DNA of 64,000 bases, from contig NZ_JAEFDB010000002.1 in assembly GCF_016126015.1 (NCBI RefSeq), positions 186,001 through 250,000 of the forward strand. The letters run 5' to 3'. The notes under the pieces were generated by a model. That model saw only the letters and a list, made by a program, of their open reading frames with translations. It was not told where the DNA came from and made no database searches. Numbering within the stretch: position 1 is the stretch's first letter; every line of letters begins with the position of its first letter. Of this stretch, positions 52,465-60,955 are shown one piece after another. This DNA is from Capnocytophaga periodontitidis (GTDB lineage: Bacteria; Bacteroidota; Bacteroidia; Flavobacteriales; Flavobacteriaceae). A program made the position numbers and the translations under genes.

Positions 52465-53451
52465 TTACCTCTTATCTCCTAAGACCTCTAAGACATTATC
52501 TAAAGCCTTAACCACCTCTTCCGAAGCGTCTAAGGTTACTAATTTGTGGCGATGTTCCTTAAAATTAGGGATTCCTTTAAAATAATTAGCATAGTGGCGG
52601 CGCATTTCTACTACTCCTTGGCGTTCGCCTTTCCATTCTACCGACCATAACAAGTGGTTTTTAGCTGCTTCCACACGGTCGGCAATCGTAGGGGAGGGGA
52701 GAAGTTCGCCAGTAGCGAAATAGTGTTTGATTTCATTGAAAATCCACGGATAGCCAATAGCCGCGCGCCCTATCATAATGCCATCGATACCATACTTATT
52801 GCGGTATTCTAAAGCCTTTTCGGGGCTATCGATATCGCCATTGCCAAAAATAGGAATGTGCATACGCGGGTTGTTCTTCACTTTGGCAATATAACTCCAG
52901 TCCGAATGCCCTTTGTACATCTGGCTGCGGGTGCGCGCGTGAATAGTGAGCGCACTAATCCCCACATCTTGCAGTCGTTCAGCTACTTCCTCTATGTTGA
53001 TACTTTGTTCGTCCCAGCCTAAGCGCGTTTTCACTGTTACCGGTAGGGAGGTACTGTTTACCACAGCTTTGGTAAGGCGTACCATCAGGTCGATATCCTT
53101 GAGTACTCCAGCGCCCGCTCCTTTACTCACCACTTTTTTCACTGGGCAACCAAAGTTGATATCCACCAAATCGGGGTTTACAGTAGCTACAATTTTAGCC
53201 GAGAGCGCCATAGCCTCCTCATCACCCCCAAAAATCTGTATTCCTACGGGGCGTTCATAGTCAAAAATATCTAATTTTTGTCGGCTTTTAATAGCATCAC
53301 GTATCAAACCTTCCGATGAGATAAACTCACTGTAGAGCATATCAGCACCGTGCATTTTGCACAGTCGGCGAAAAGGAGGGTCGCTCACATCTTCCATAGG
53401 AGCGAGCAGTAGCGGGAATTCTCCCAAGTCTATATTTCCTATTGTAGGCAC
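52465..53451 (-). CDS. dusB: tRNA-dihydrouridine synthase
   Basis: A 328-residue FMN TIM-barrel enzyme. LLAPMEDVSDPPFRRLC, DINFGCPVKKVVSKGAGAG (catalytic Cys in the GCP motif, about residue 101), VTVKTRLGWDEQS, LTIHARTRSQMYKG and IFGNGDIDSPEKALEYRNKYGIDGIMIGRAAIGYPWIF are the family motifs in order. The DusB subgroup fits by length and sequence. It reduces uridines in the tRNA D-loop using NADPH. Confidence 0.93.
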   Translation of the reverse strand: MPTIGNIDLGEFPLLLAPMEDVSDPPFRRLCKMHGADMLYSEFISSEGLIRDAIKSRQKLDIFDYERPVGIQIFGGDEEAMALSAKIVATVNPDLVDINFGCPVKKVVSKGAGAGVLKDIDLMVRLTKAVVNSTSLPVTVKTRLGWDEQSINIEEVAERLQDVGISALTIHARTRSQMYKGHSDWSYIAKVKNNPRMHIPIFGNGDIDSPEKALEYRNKYGIDGIMIGRAAIGYPWIFNEIKHYFATGELLPSPTIADRVEAAKNHLLWSVEWKGERQGVVEMRRHYANYFKGIPNFKEHRHKLVTLDASEEVVKALDNVLEVLGDKR

Positions 53452-53647
53452 GTTGTAATAAATTTATTTTCAAAGGCGCAAAGGTAGTGTGTAATTAGCA
53501 AATTAGCAAATTTGGAGATTAGCAAATAAAAAAATCCTTTAAAATTTTGCTACTTTAAAAAATAATTGTATTTTTACGCCCCAAATTTAGGAATTGGAAG
53601 GTAATATACTAACTCCTAACTCCTAAACCTCTAAACCCTATTACGTT

Positions 53648-54028
53648 ATGGAAGAAAATATCAGAGTACGTTATTCCGATAAGGAATTGGAAGAATTTAA
53701 GGCACTTATAGAAGAAAAAATCAAAAAAGCTCAAGCTGATTTGGAACTTATCAAAAGCTCCTATATGAATAGTGCCACTAATGGTACCGACGACACTGCC
53801 CCTACTTTCAAAGCTTTTGAAGAGGGTTCTAAGGTAACCAGCAAAGAAGAAAATACTGCCTTGGCTATCCGTCAAGAGAAGTTTATTCGCGACCTTAAAA
53901 ATGCGCTGATTCGCATTGAGAACAAAACTTATGGCATCTGCCGCGTAACAGGTAAACTCATCGATAAACGCAGGTTGATGGCAGTGCCTCACGCTACCCT
54001 TAGCATCGAGGCTAAAAATATGCAATAG
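53648..54028 (+). CDS. DksA/TraR-like protein without zinc-binding cysteines
   Basis: A 126-residue protein with an N-terminal coiled coil (residues 9-85) and a C-terminal globular part, YGICRVTGKLIDKRRLMAVPHATLSIEAKNMQ. This part has the DksA-type order, but only one of the four Cys of the C4 zinc finger remains (YGIC). The Bacteroidota version of the protein is normally like this, as I recall. DksA proteins bind the RNA polymerase secondary channel and act with ppGpp. The coiled-coil tip lacks the typical DxxDxA (it is NGTDDTAP), so the activity may differ. Followed after 4 bp by a Crp/Fnr regulator. Confidence 0.82.
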   Translation: MEENIRVRYSDKELEEFKALIEEKIKKAQADLELIKSSYMNSATNGTDDTAPTFKAFEEGSKVTSKEENTALAIRQEKFIRDLKNALIRIENKTYGICRVTGKLIDKRRLMAVPHATLSIEAKNMQ

Positions 54029-54032
54029 CCTG

Positions 54033-54611
54033 ATGACACTCACCGAGTATCTACACCAAGAAACTCAAATTCCCATCGCAACCCTTACCTCCCTAACGGC
54101 TCACCTATTCGAGCGCAGGGAGGTAAAGAAGTATAACATTTTGCTCAAAGCGGGCACTACTTCAAAAGAGTTGTTCTATGTGGAAGAAGGCTTGTTGCGC
54201 TGTTTTTACTACAAGAAAAAGAAAGATATTACCCATAATTTTTTTCTCGAAAAGATGTTTTATTTTCCAGTGGAAAGCATCTATTTCAATCAATCTTTTC
54301 CTTTGTGTTTAGAAGCCTTAGAAGACAGTGTGGTGTGGGTAGCCAACTTTTCGGAAGTAGAACTCGTTGTAAATGAACATCAGGAATTGGAACGCCTGAT
54401 GCGCCTGCTCTTGGTTTCAGCCATCAAATCACTCACCGAGCGGCTGTACCTCGTAAAGTTCCAAACCGCCCAAGAGCGTTACCAATGGCTGCTAAACAAC
54501 TACCCCCAAATACTCCTCCGCGCTCCCTTAGGGCATATCGCCTCATTGTTAGGCATTACCCAGCAAACCCTCAGCGTTATCAGAGCAAACCTCCTAACCC
54601 CTGTTCCCTAA
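54033..54611 (+). CDS. Crp/Fnr-family transcriptional regulator
   Basis: A 192-residue protein: a cyclic-nucleotide-binding-like beta-roll domain (EVKKYNILLKAGTTSKELFYVEEGLLRCFYYKKKKDI...) and a C-terminal helix-turn-helix (APLGHIASLLGITQQTLSVIRANLL). Effector-binding residues of Crp (RE...RT) are not seen, so the ligand is unknown. It lies 4 bp after the DksA-like gene and 12 bp before the acetyltransferase, so the three form a unit. Confidence 0.85.
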   Translation: MTLTEYLHQETQIPIATLTSLTAHLFERREVKKYNILLKAGTTSKELFYVEEGLLRCFYYKKKKDITHNFFLEKMFYFPVESIYFNQSFPLCLEALEDSVVWVANFSEVELVVNEHQELERLMRLLLVSAIKSLTERLYLVKFQTAQERYQWLLNNYPQILLRAPLGHIASLLGITQQTLSVIRANLLTPVP

Positions 54612-54623
54612 CCCCTAAATCCT

Positions 54624-55250
54624 ATGACCTACCGTCTTGCCTCTCCTGCCGATGCCCGTAAAGTAGCTACTGTGCTCACCGATGCTTTTGCTAATTACAA
54701 TATGTATCGCGCGGTGCTCAGCTCTTTTTTTACTACCAATAGCAAGTATATCGACTATCTGAACAAATTGCATTATGTGCAAGTGATGAGCAATATCCGC
54801 AAGGGCTATTGCCTGATAGCCGAAGAAAATAGCGAAATTATAGCTGTTGCCGTGATGCAATCACTGCGCCACACCCGTATTACCCTTTGGGACTACTTGC
54901 GCTCAGGAGCTTTTGCGCTTTGGCGTTATGCCAAACCTACTCAATGCTTCTTGCCATTTTTAGACAAGAGCAGCGAGTACGCCAAAAAACAAACTTCTGA
55001 AAACAGATGGTATTTAGAGAGTTTTGTAGTCAGTCCCGCGTGGCAAGGCAAACACATAGGAGGTAAGTTTTTAGACGAAGCCGTTTTGCCTTTAGTAGCA
55101 CGTGAAGGAGGTAGCCAACTCAGTTTGGTCACCAATACCGCAATGAATGTATTTTTCTACCAAAAACACGGCTTTGAGCAAATTCACCAAACCAAAATAG
55201 GAGGCGTAGATGTTTGGACGATGCTGGCGGAAGTGAAGAGTGAAAAGTGA
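54624..55250 (+). CDS. GNAT-family acetyltransferase
   Basis: A 208-residue N-acetyltransferase. LASPADARKVATVLTDAFANYNMY at the N terminus, WYLESFVVSPAWQGKHIGGKFLDEAVLPLV as the acetyl-CoA binding core (QGKHIGGK) and MNVFFYQKHGFEQIHQTKIGG at the end. The substrate is unknown. It is the last gene of the DksA-like/Crp/GNAT unit and is followed by a strong terminator. Confidence 0.87.
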   Translation: MTYRLASPADARKVATVLTDAFANYNMYRAVLSSFFTTNSKYIDYLNKLHYVQVMSNIRKGYCLIAEENSEIIAVAVMQSLRHTRITLWDYLRSGAFALWRYAKPTQCFLPFLDKSSEYAKKQTSENRWYLESFVVSPAWQGKHIGGKFLDEAVLPLVAREGGSQLSLVTNTAMNVFFYQKHGFEQIHQTKIGGVDVWTMLAEVKSEK

Positions 55251-55276
55251 AAAAATGAAAAGTGAAAAATCGCATA

Positions 55277-55327
55277 CTTTGCCAAAGTTTTTGCCCGCAC
55301 GGCTTGTAGCTTTGGCAAAGTTTTTTT
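55277..55327 (+). terminator. Terminator of the GNAT gene
   Basis: Perfect 11-base arms CTTTGCCAAAG (55277-55287) and CTTTGGCAAAG (55310-55320), then seven T. The loop holds a GCCCGCACGGCTTGTAG sequence related to the GTGCGGCTCGCAC element. Confidence 0.85.
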
Positions 55328-55413
55328 ATGCTCTAAACCTTCAAATTTGCTAAATTCCTGATTATTTTCTACTTTTGCGCCAAACAAACGTCTAACGACT
55401 AATAATTACAACT

Positions 55414-55677
55414 ATGTCAGTAACAGTAACCATAGAGCAAACCAGTCCGCAAGCCAATGCTATTATAGAGATGTTGAGAGCTTTTGATTTTGTAACGTTC
55501 AAAGAACCCAAAAAAGCAAAAGCCTTGGCAACGCCTATCCAGTATGTAGCTTCAGATGAAATACTGGAGGAGGACGAGAATGGTATTCCTTTAGAGCACA
55601 AGGATTTTATTTTAGACCTCTCGAGGAAAATCAATAAGAAAATAGCCAAACGCTGGGACGAGCATTTTAACTTCTAA
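55414..55677 (+). CDS. Antitoxin of a decayed PIN toxin pair
   Basis: An 87-residue protein that starts with a beta-strand (VTVTIEQTSPQANAIIEML) and has an acidic middle (SDEILEEDENGIPLEHKDF) and a basic helical C terminus (LSRKINKKIAKRWDEHFNF). The size and its position 14 bp before a PIN-domain gene make it the antitoxin. The frame is intact, so it may still be expressed even though the toxin is broken. Confidence 0.7.
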   Translation: MSVTVTIEQTSPQANAIIEMLRAFDFVTFKEPKKAKALATPIQYVASDEILEEDENGIPLEHKDFILDLSRKINKKIAKRWDEHFNF

Positions 55678-55691
55678 TACTTTTTAAGATT

Positions 55692-56144
55692 ATGATAATT
55701 ATTGCTGATAGTAATATTTTTATGAGTGCTTTGCTATCTCCTAAAGGTACTATTGCATCTATTTTAGCAGAGAGAAAAAGAATATAATTTGTAGTACCTG
55801 ATTATCTTATAACAGAAGTAAACGAGCATATTCCCGATCTGGTGAAACGCCTTAAAGGGAATAAGACAAAAAAACAACTAATAGCTGATTTCAAACAACT
55901 TTTAGAAGGAGTTACTATTGTAGAAGAAAAAGATGTTAAAAAGGCAAATGCCTCCAAAGCAAGAGAAATAGTAGCTGATGTAGATATAAAAGACTATCCC
56001 TTCATCGCACTACATTTAGAGATAAAACATAAAATCTGGACTTCTGATGACCGTTTGAAAGAGGGACTTACTCAAAAGGGGTACGCTCATTTCTTTATTT
56101 CAACAAAAGAAGTAATAGCACAAACATATAAAAAGAATATCTAA
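55692..56144 (+). pseudogene. PIN-domain toxin gene with an in-frame stop
   Basis: The frame begins MIIIADSNIFMSALLSP at 55692, with the first PIN Asp at residue 6. It is interrupted by TAA at codon 32 (55785-55787), then continues in the same frame as FVVPDYLITEVNEHIPDLV... to 56144, with the conserved acidic residues in VADVDIKDYPFIALH and TSDDRLKEG. The break needs only one base (for example AAA to TAA). An ATG at 55842 opens a 100-residue downstream piece, but it lacks the first catalytic Asp. The toxin is therefore probably inactive. Confidence 0.85.
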
Positions 56145-56206
56145 AAGAATAAACAAACAACCACTGCCCGTGTGGCTCACACCTAACGACTAAAAATAAC
56201 CGATAT

Positions 56207-59200
56207 ATGAAATTCAACGAGTACAAACACTTAGACCTTACTAAGATAGCAGAAGAAATATTGGCTTTCTGGAAAGCCGCCAACATCTTTGAGCAGAGTA
56301 TCGCCTCACGTGATGGCGCTATTCCGTTCGTGTTTTTTGAAGGACCGCCATCTGCCAATGGAGTGCCTGGTATTCACCACGTGATGGCGCGCTCTATTAA
56401 GGATATTTTCTGCCGTTATAAAACTCAGAAAGGATTTCAAGTAAAACGAAAAGCAGGGTGGGATACTCACGGCTTGCCTGTAGAATTGGGGGTAGAGAAA
56501 GAACTCGGCATTACCAAAGAAGATATAGGCAAGAAAATAAGCGTAGAGGACTATAACAAGGCTTGTAAAGAAGCCGTGATGCGCTATACCGATATCTGGA
56601 ATGACCTTACCGAGAAAATAGGCTACTGGGTGGATATGGACGACCCTTATATCACCTACAAACCTAAGTATATGGAAAGTGTGTGGTGGCTTTTGAAACA
56701 ACTCTACAATAAACAATTGCTATACAAAGGATACACCATTCAGCCGTACTCACCTAAGGCAGGAACTGGCTTGTCATCGCACGAGCTGAACCAACCTGGT
56801 TGCTATCGCGATGTGAGCGATACTACGGTTGTGGCGCAGTTCAAAGTAAAAGCGTTAGCAGCAGCGGCAGCCAAAGCATTGGGTGCCCCTACAGCACCTA
56901 TCCATATCCTTGCTTGGACAACCACCCCTTGGACATTGCCTTCTAACACCGCGCTCGCCGTGGGCAAAGAGATTGACTATGTACTCGTAAAAACATTCAA
57001 TCAATATACTTTTGAGCCGATTACAATCATTATTGGTAAACCGCTTTTGGCAAAACAATTCGGCAAAAAGTTTGTAGAGGGCGATGCAGCTGCTTTGGCG
57101 GCTTATACGCCTGAAAGTAAGACAATTCCTTACCAAATTATAGGAGAATGCAAAGGTGCAGACCTTGTGGGTACTGCTTACGAGCAACTCATTCCTTGGT
57201 GCACTCCTGCCGAAAACCCTACTGAGGCTTTCCGCGTGATTGCAGGAGACTTTGTTACGACCGATGATGGTACAGGTATCGTGCATATCGCTCCTACTTT
57301 TGGTGCGGACGACGCCCGTGTAGCCAAAGAATATGGTATCCCCCCAATGCTTGTGAAAGACGCGCACGGCAATTTGATTCCGCTCGTAGATTTACAAGGA
57401 AAATTCATTGAAGGACACAATATTCCAGAGGCTTTTGCTGGCAAATACATCAAAAATGAATATTACGATGCAGGAGAAGCGCCTGAAAAATCGTGGGATG
57501 TGAGCTTGGCAATTCTCCTCAAAGAAGAAAACAAAGCCTTTAAAGTAGAAAAATACGTACACAGCTATCCGCACTGCTGGCGTACTGATAAACCAGTGTT
57601 GTACTACCCGCTTGACTCGTGGTTCGTACGCGTAACCGATTTCAAAGAACGTATGTTCGACCTCAATGAAACCATCAACTGGAAACCTAAAGCTACCGGT
57701 GAAGGGCGTTTTGGCAACTGGCTCAAAAATGCTAACGACTGGAACCTTTCGCGTTCGCGCTATTGGGGTATCCCGTTACCTATTTGGCGTACATCCGATA
57801 AGCAAGAGGAAATCTGCATCGGTTCGGTAGAAGAACTAAAAGCCGAAATACAAAAAGCTATTGCAGCGGGCGTAATGACTGCCGACCCTTATAAAGATTT
57901 TGTAGTGGGCGACAACTCCGAAAGCAATTACGACAAGGTAGATTTACACAAAAATATCGTAGATAACATAGTGCTCGTATCGCCTTCAGGAAAGCCAATG
58001 CACCGCGAAACCGACCTTATTGACGTGTGGTTCGACTCTGGGTCTATGCCGTATGCGCAATGGCACTATCCTTTTGAAAACAAGGACTATATAGAAAATC
58101 ATACCGCTTACCCTGCTGACTTTATAGCAGAAGGGGTAGACCAAACACGCGGTTGGTTCTATACACTTCACGCCATTGCTACTTCGGTATTCAACAGTGT
58201 GGCATACAAAAATGTAGTGTCTAACGGACTAGTGCTTGACAAGAACGGACAAAAGATGTCCAAACGCTTGGGCAATGCGGTGGACCCCTTCACTACTATA
58301 GCCGAGTATGGTGCCGATGCTACTCGCTGGTATATGATTTCCAACGCGAACCCTTGGGATAACCTCAAATTCGATTTGGAAGGGGTAGCCGAAGTGCGCC
58401 GTAAATTCTTCGGTACGCTCTACAACACCTATTCATTCTTTGCGCTCTATGCCAATACCGACAACTTTACATACTCCGAAGCCGATATACCACTGGCTGA
58501 ACGCCCTGAAATAGACCGCTGGATACTTTCGGAACTCAATACCCTTATCAAAGAAGTAGATGCGCTCTATGCCGATTATGAGCCTACCCGCGCTACCCGT
58601 GCTATCTCGGATTTTGTACAAGAAAACCTTAGTAACTGGTATGTACGCTTGTCACGCCGCCGTTTCTGGAAAGGGGAATACGAAACCGATAAAATAGCCG
58701 CTTACCAAACGCTTTACACTTGCCTCATAACCATCGCCAAACTGATGGCGCCTGTAGCGCCTTTCTATGCCGATAGATTGTACAAAGACTTGGTGAGCGT
58801 TACCGGTAAAGAAAACAAAGAGAGTGTACACCTCACCGATTTCCCTGTAGCTAATGAAAGCTATATCGATAAATCGTTGGAAAGCAAGATGCAGAAAGCG
58901 CAGACCATTTCGTCCTTAGTACTCTCTTTGCGCAAGAAAGAAAGCATCAAGGTGCGTCAGCCGCTGCAAAAGATAATGATACCGATAGCCAACGCTACTG
59001 AGCGTGCAGAAATAGAAGCGGTAGCAAACCTTATCAAGCACGAGGTGAATGTGAAGGAAATAGAACTCTTGGAAGATGCCTCAGGTATATTGGTAAAACA
59101 AATCAAACCGAACTTCAAGACCTTAGGACCTAAATTCGGTAAGGATATGAAAGCCATTGCCACAGCGGTGCAAGAATTTGGACAAGCGGAAATAGCACAG

Positions 59201-59614
59201 TTTGAAAAAGCACAAACTTACAGCTTGCAACTGCCCGACAAAACGGTTACTTTGAGCTTGGACGATGTAGAAATCACTACCCAAGATATAGAAGGATGGT
59301 TGGTAGCCACTGCTGGCAATCTGTTGGTAGCTTTAGATATTCACATCACCCCCGAATTGCGCCAAGAAGGTATCGCTCGTGAGTTGGTGAACCGCATTCA
59401 GAATATCCGCAAGGACAACGATTACGACATCACCGACCGCATACAAATACACCTCCAAGCGCACCCTGCCCTACAAGCAGCCGTTACAGCCAACGAAGCC
59501 TACATCAAGAACGAAACCCTTACTGATAGCATCACTTTTGTAGAGAGTCTGCCAGAGGGTGAAGAAATAGCCTTCGATGAAGTAACAACAAGAATAGTAG
59601 TTGCAAAATCATAA
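56207..59614 (+). CDS. ileS: Isoleucyl-tRNA synthetase
   Basis: A 1135-residue class I synthetase. FEGPPSANGVPGIHHVMARS (HIGH-like, residues 45-62), GWDTHGLPVE, the editing domain with WTTTPWTLPSNTALAV, WFDSGSMPYAQWHYP, and KMSKRLGNAVDP (KMSKS-like, near residue 683) are visible in order. The length and the C-terminal anticodon-binding part fit the long bacterial/eukaryotic-like IleS found in Bacteroidota; a zinc-finger tail of E. coli type is not obvious. Essential housekeeping gene. A strong terminator follows. Confidence 0.97.
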   Translation: MKFNEYKHLDLTKIAEEILAFWKAANIFEQSIASRDGAIPFVFFEGPPSANGVPGIHHVMARSIKDIFCRYKTQKGFQVKRKAGWDTHGLPVELGVEKELGITKEDIGKKISVEDYNKACKEAVMRYTDIWNDLTEKIGYWVDMDDPYITYKPKYMESVWWLLKQLYNKQLLYKGYTIQPYSPKAGTGLSSHELNQPGCYRDVSDTTVVAQFKVKALAAAAAKALGAPTAPIHILAWTTTPWTLPSNTALAVGKEIDYVLVKTFNQYTFEPITIIIGKPLLAKQFGKKFVEGDAAALAAYTPESKTIPYQIIGECKGADLVGTAYEQLIPWCTPAENPTEAFRVIAGDFVTTDDGTGIVHIAPTFGADDARVAKEYGIPPMLVKDAHGNLIPLVDLQGKFIEGHNIPEAFAGKYIKNEYYDAGEAPEKSWDVSLAILLKEENKAFKVEKYVHSYPHCWRTDKPVLYYPLDSWFVRVTDFKERMFDLNETINWKPKATGEGRFGNWLKNANDWNLSRSRYWGIPLPIWRTSDKQEEICIGSVEELKAEIQKAIAAGVMTADPYKDFVVGDNSESNYDKVDLHKNIVDNIVLVSPSGKPMHRETDLIDVWFDSGSMPYAQWHYPFENKDYIENHTAYPADFIAEGVDQTRGWFYTLHAIATSVFNSVAYKNVVSNGLVLDKNGQKMSKRLGNAVDPFTTIAEYGADATRWYMISNANPWDNLKFDLEGVAEVRRKFFGTLYNTYSFFALYANTDNFTYSEADIPLAERPEIDRWILSELNTLIKEVDALYADYEPTRATRAISDFVQENLSNWYVRLSRRRFWKGEYETDKIAAYQTLYTCLITIAKLMAPVAPFYADRLYKDLVSVTGKENKESVHLTDFPVANESYIDKSLESKMQKAQTISSLVLSLRKKESIKVRQPLQKIMIPIANATERAEIEAVANLIKHEVNVKEIELLEDASGILVKQIKPNFKTLGPKFGKDMKAIATAVQEFGQAEIAQFEKAQTYSLQLPDKTVTLSLDDVEITTQDIEGWLVATAGNLLVALDIHITPELRQEGIARELVNRIQNIRKDNDYDITDRIQIHLQAHPALQAAVTANEAYIKNETLTDSITFVESLPEGEEIAFDEVTTRIVVAKS

Positions 59615-59625
59615 GTTAATGATAC

Positions 59626-59680
59626 ACTTTGCCAAAGGTGTGAGCCTGTGCGGCTCGCACTTTTGGCAAAGTTTTTTTTA
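59626..59680 (+). terminator. Terminator of ileS
   Basis: Two 21-base arms (59626-59646 and 59652-59672) pair completely with two G-U wobbles around a 5-base loop, followed by an eight-base T-run. The tip contains GTGCGGCTCGCAC, the dispersed element seen at 42.7 and 45.7 kb. Confidence 0.92.
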
Positions 59681-59714
59681 GTAGAGAGAAAGGAAATGAT
59701 ATAAAATAGTACTT

Positions 59715-60074
59715 ATGTTTTTAAAATGCAATGATAAAAAAATTGAGTTACATCCTACTGTGTGGGAATATCTATATCCCTATCTTTTAAGATTTTCTAT
59801 AAAACACAATATTGACTGGACTATCTGGAAAGCAAAAGATGTAGTGTATATACCAGAAGATAAGAGAGAAGAGTTAATATTTATGTTAGAATATATTTTT
59901 GAAGAACTTATGGTAGAGTGTTATAAAGAACCTACACAAAGACAAAGAACAAAACATTCTACAAGGTTTGAAAATGTGGTTTTTAAAGATAAAAAATATA
60001 TCTTAAACTATGTAACAGATATTATTGGAATCATTGGTTATTGGCTTATATATATGATAAATGCTTTGTCTTAG
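59715..60074 (+). CDS. Hypothetical protein
   Basis: A 119-residue protein without a signal peptide, rich in aromatic residues (HPTVWEYLYPYLLRFSIKHNIDWTIW) and with a hydrophobic C terminus (DIIGIIGYWLIYMINAL) that could be a membrane anchor. Not recognised. It is AT-richer than ileS and sits just after the ileS terminator with no clear promoter. The 205-bp gap after it (60075-60279) holds a short ATG frame at 60117 (ATGAAAATAAAATATTCTG) that repeats the start context of the gene at 60956 and stops after 12 codons, plus a GCGTTTGGCAAACGC hairpin. Confidence 0.5.
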   Translation: MFLKCNDKKIELHPTVWEYLYPYLLRFSIKHNIDWTIWKAKDVVYIPEDKREELIFMLEYIFEELMVECYKEPTQRQRTKHSTRFENVVFKDKKYILNYVTDIIGIIGYWLIYMINALS

Positions 60075-60167
60075 AATTTAAATACTACAAAACATAAACT
60101 TTAAAAGCTAATGTAATGAAAATAAAATATTCTGATTATCAATTACTTTTGTAGTATTTTATGTACA

Positions 60168-60184
60168 GGCGTTTGGCAAACGCC
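60168..60184. repeat. GGCGTTTGGCAAACGCC hairpin
   Basis: A 17-base near-palindrome related to the GGGGCGTTTGCAAAACGCCCC element at 42.6-45.7 kb, followed by CACATAAAAC. Confidence 0.75.
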
Positions 60185-60279
60185 CACATAAAACAAAACT
60201 TTTTCAATACCTTCTTTATATTTTTTCTTCAGTAGTACCTAAACCCCCTTTGTAAAATAACCAAATAAGAAATATTTCT

Positions 60280-60927
60280 ATGAGTTTTGCTAATGATATT
60301 AAGAACCTAAGCAATTTTTTAAAAGAGCAAGGTTTTTTGGCTGTACCGATGAATTACAATAACCTTCGTTCGTGGGTAAAGGAATTGGATAGCGAACACT
60401 TGGTTTATATGTATGTTTACGTCGGTCAGTACAAACAACATAGCCAAGATGGTTTTCTTATCGTATCGCCTCCACGTGATAACGATGATGTTTGGGAACG
60501 TACCTCCTTAGCTTTTGGTATTCCTTTAGATGAAAACTTTGAGTTAGGTTCAGGGTTTTATGACAAATACATCAATAGACTTACCAATCTATTGCCCAGT
60601 GCCGTTTGCTTAAAAGAAGCCGTAATCAATGAGATGCACAACCCCAGTGAGATTGCAACAAAAGGTATTAATACCGCTAAAATATTAGCTACTCGTTATA
60701 TGAGAGTTGTACAAGGGTTTCGCGATTTGCAGAAAGCACCTAATTTTACTGAGCTCTGCCAAATTAGCAAAGAAACGTGGTTAAAAAAGAAGAAAATCTA
60801 TTGGTTAGAAGAAGATTTAGGCAAGAAATATCTTGACCCCTATGCTGATGATATTATAAAACAATATCCTGATACTTATACCGAAAGACTTAGTATTATT
60901 TTGGCTACTTATAGTGTTTTTAGGTAG
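60280..60927 (+). CDS. Hypothetical cytoplasmic protein
   Basis: A 215-residue soluble protein without signal peptide or membrane segment. The start MSFANDIKNLSNFLKEQGFL is a helix; YVYVGQYKQHSQDGFLIVSPPRDNDDVWERTSLAFG looks like a beta-rich core; the C-terminal half is helical (INTAKILATRYMRVVQGFRDLQ, EDLGKKYLDPYADDIIKQY). I do not recognise the family. It lies 28 bp before the next gene on the same strand, so they may be co-transcribed. Accessory in feel (low GC). Confidence 0.55.
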   Translation: MSFANDIKNLSNFLKEQGFLAVPMNYNNLRSWVKELDSEHLVYMYVYVGQYKQHSQDGFLIVSPPRDNDDVWERTSLAFGIPLDENFELGSGFYDKYINRLTNLLPSAVCLKEAVINEMHNPSEIATKGINTAKILATRYMRVVQGFRDLQKAPNFTELCQISKETWLKKKKIYWLEEDLGKKYLDPYADDIIKQYPDTYTERLSIILATYSVFR

Positions 60928-60955
60928 TACCTTCTAAATTTTAAAACCTAATGTG

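Noticed and set aside
56855-57367. 170-codon frame opposite ileS
   Set aside because: ileS is intact with all class I motifs here; the antisense frame has no known pattern and odd Cys/Arg-rich composition.
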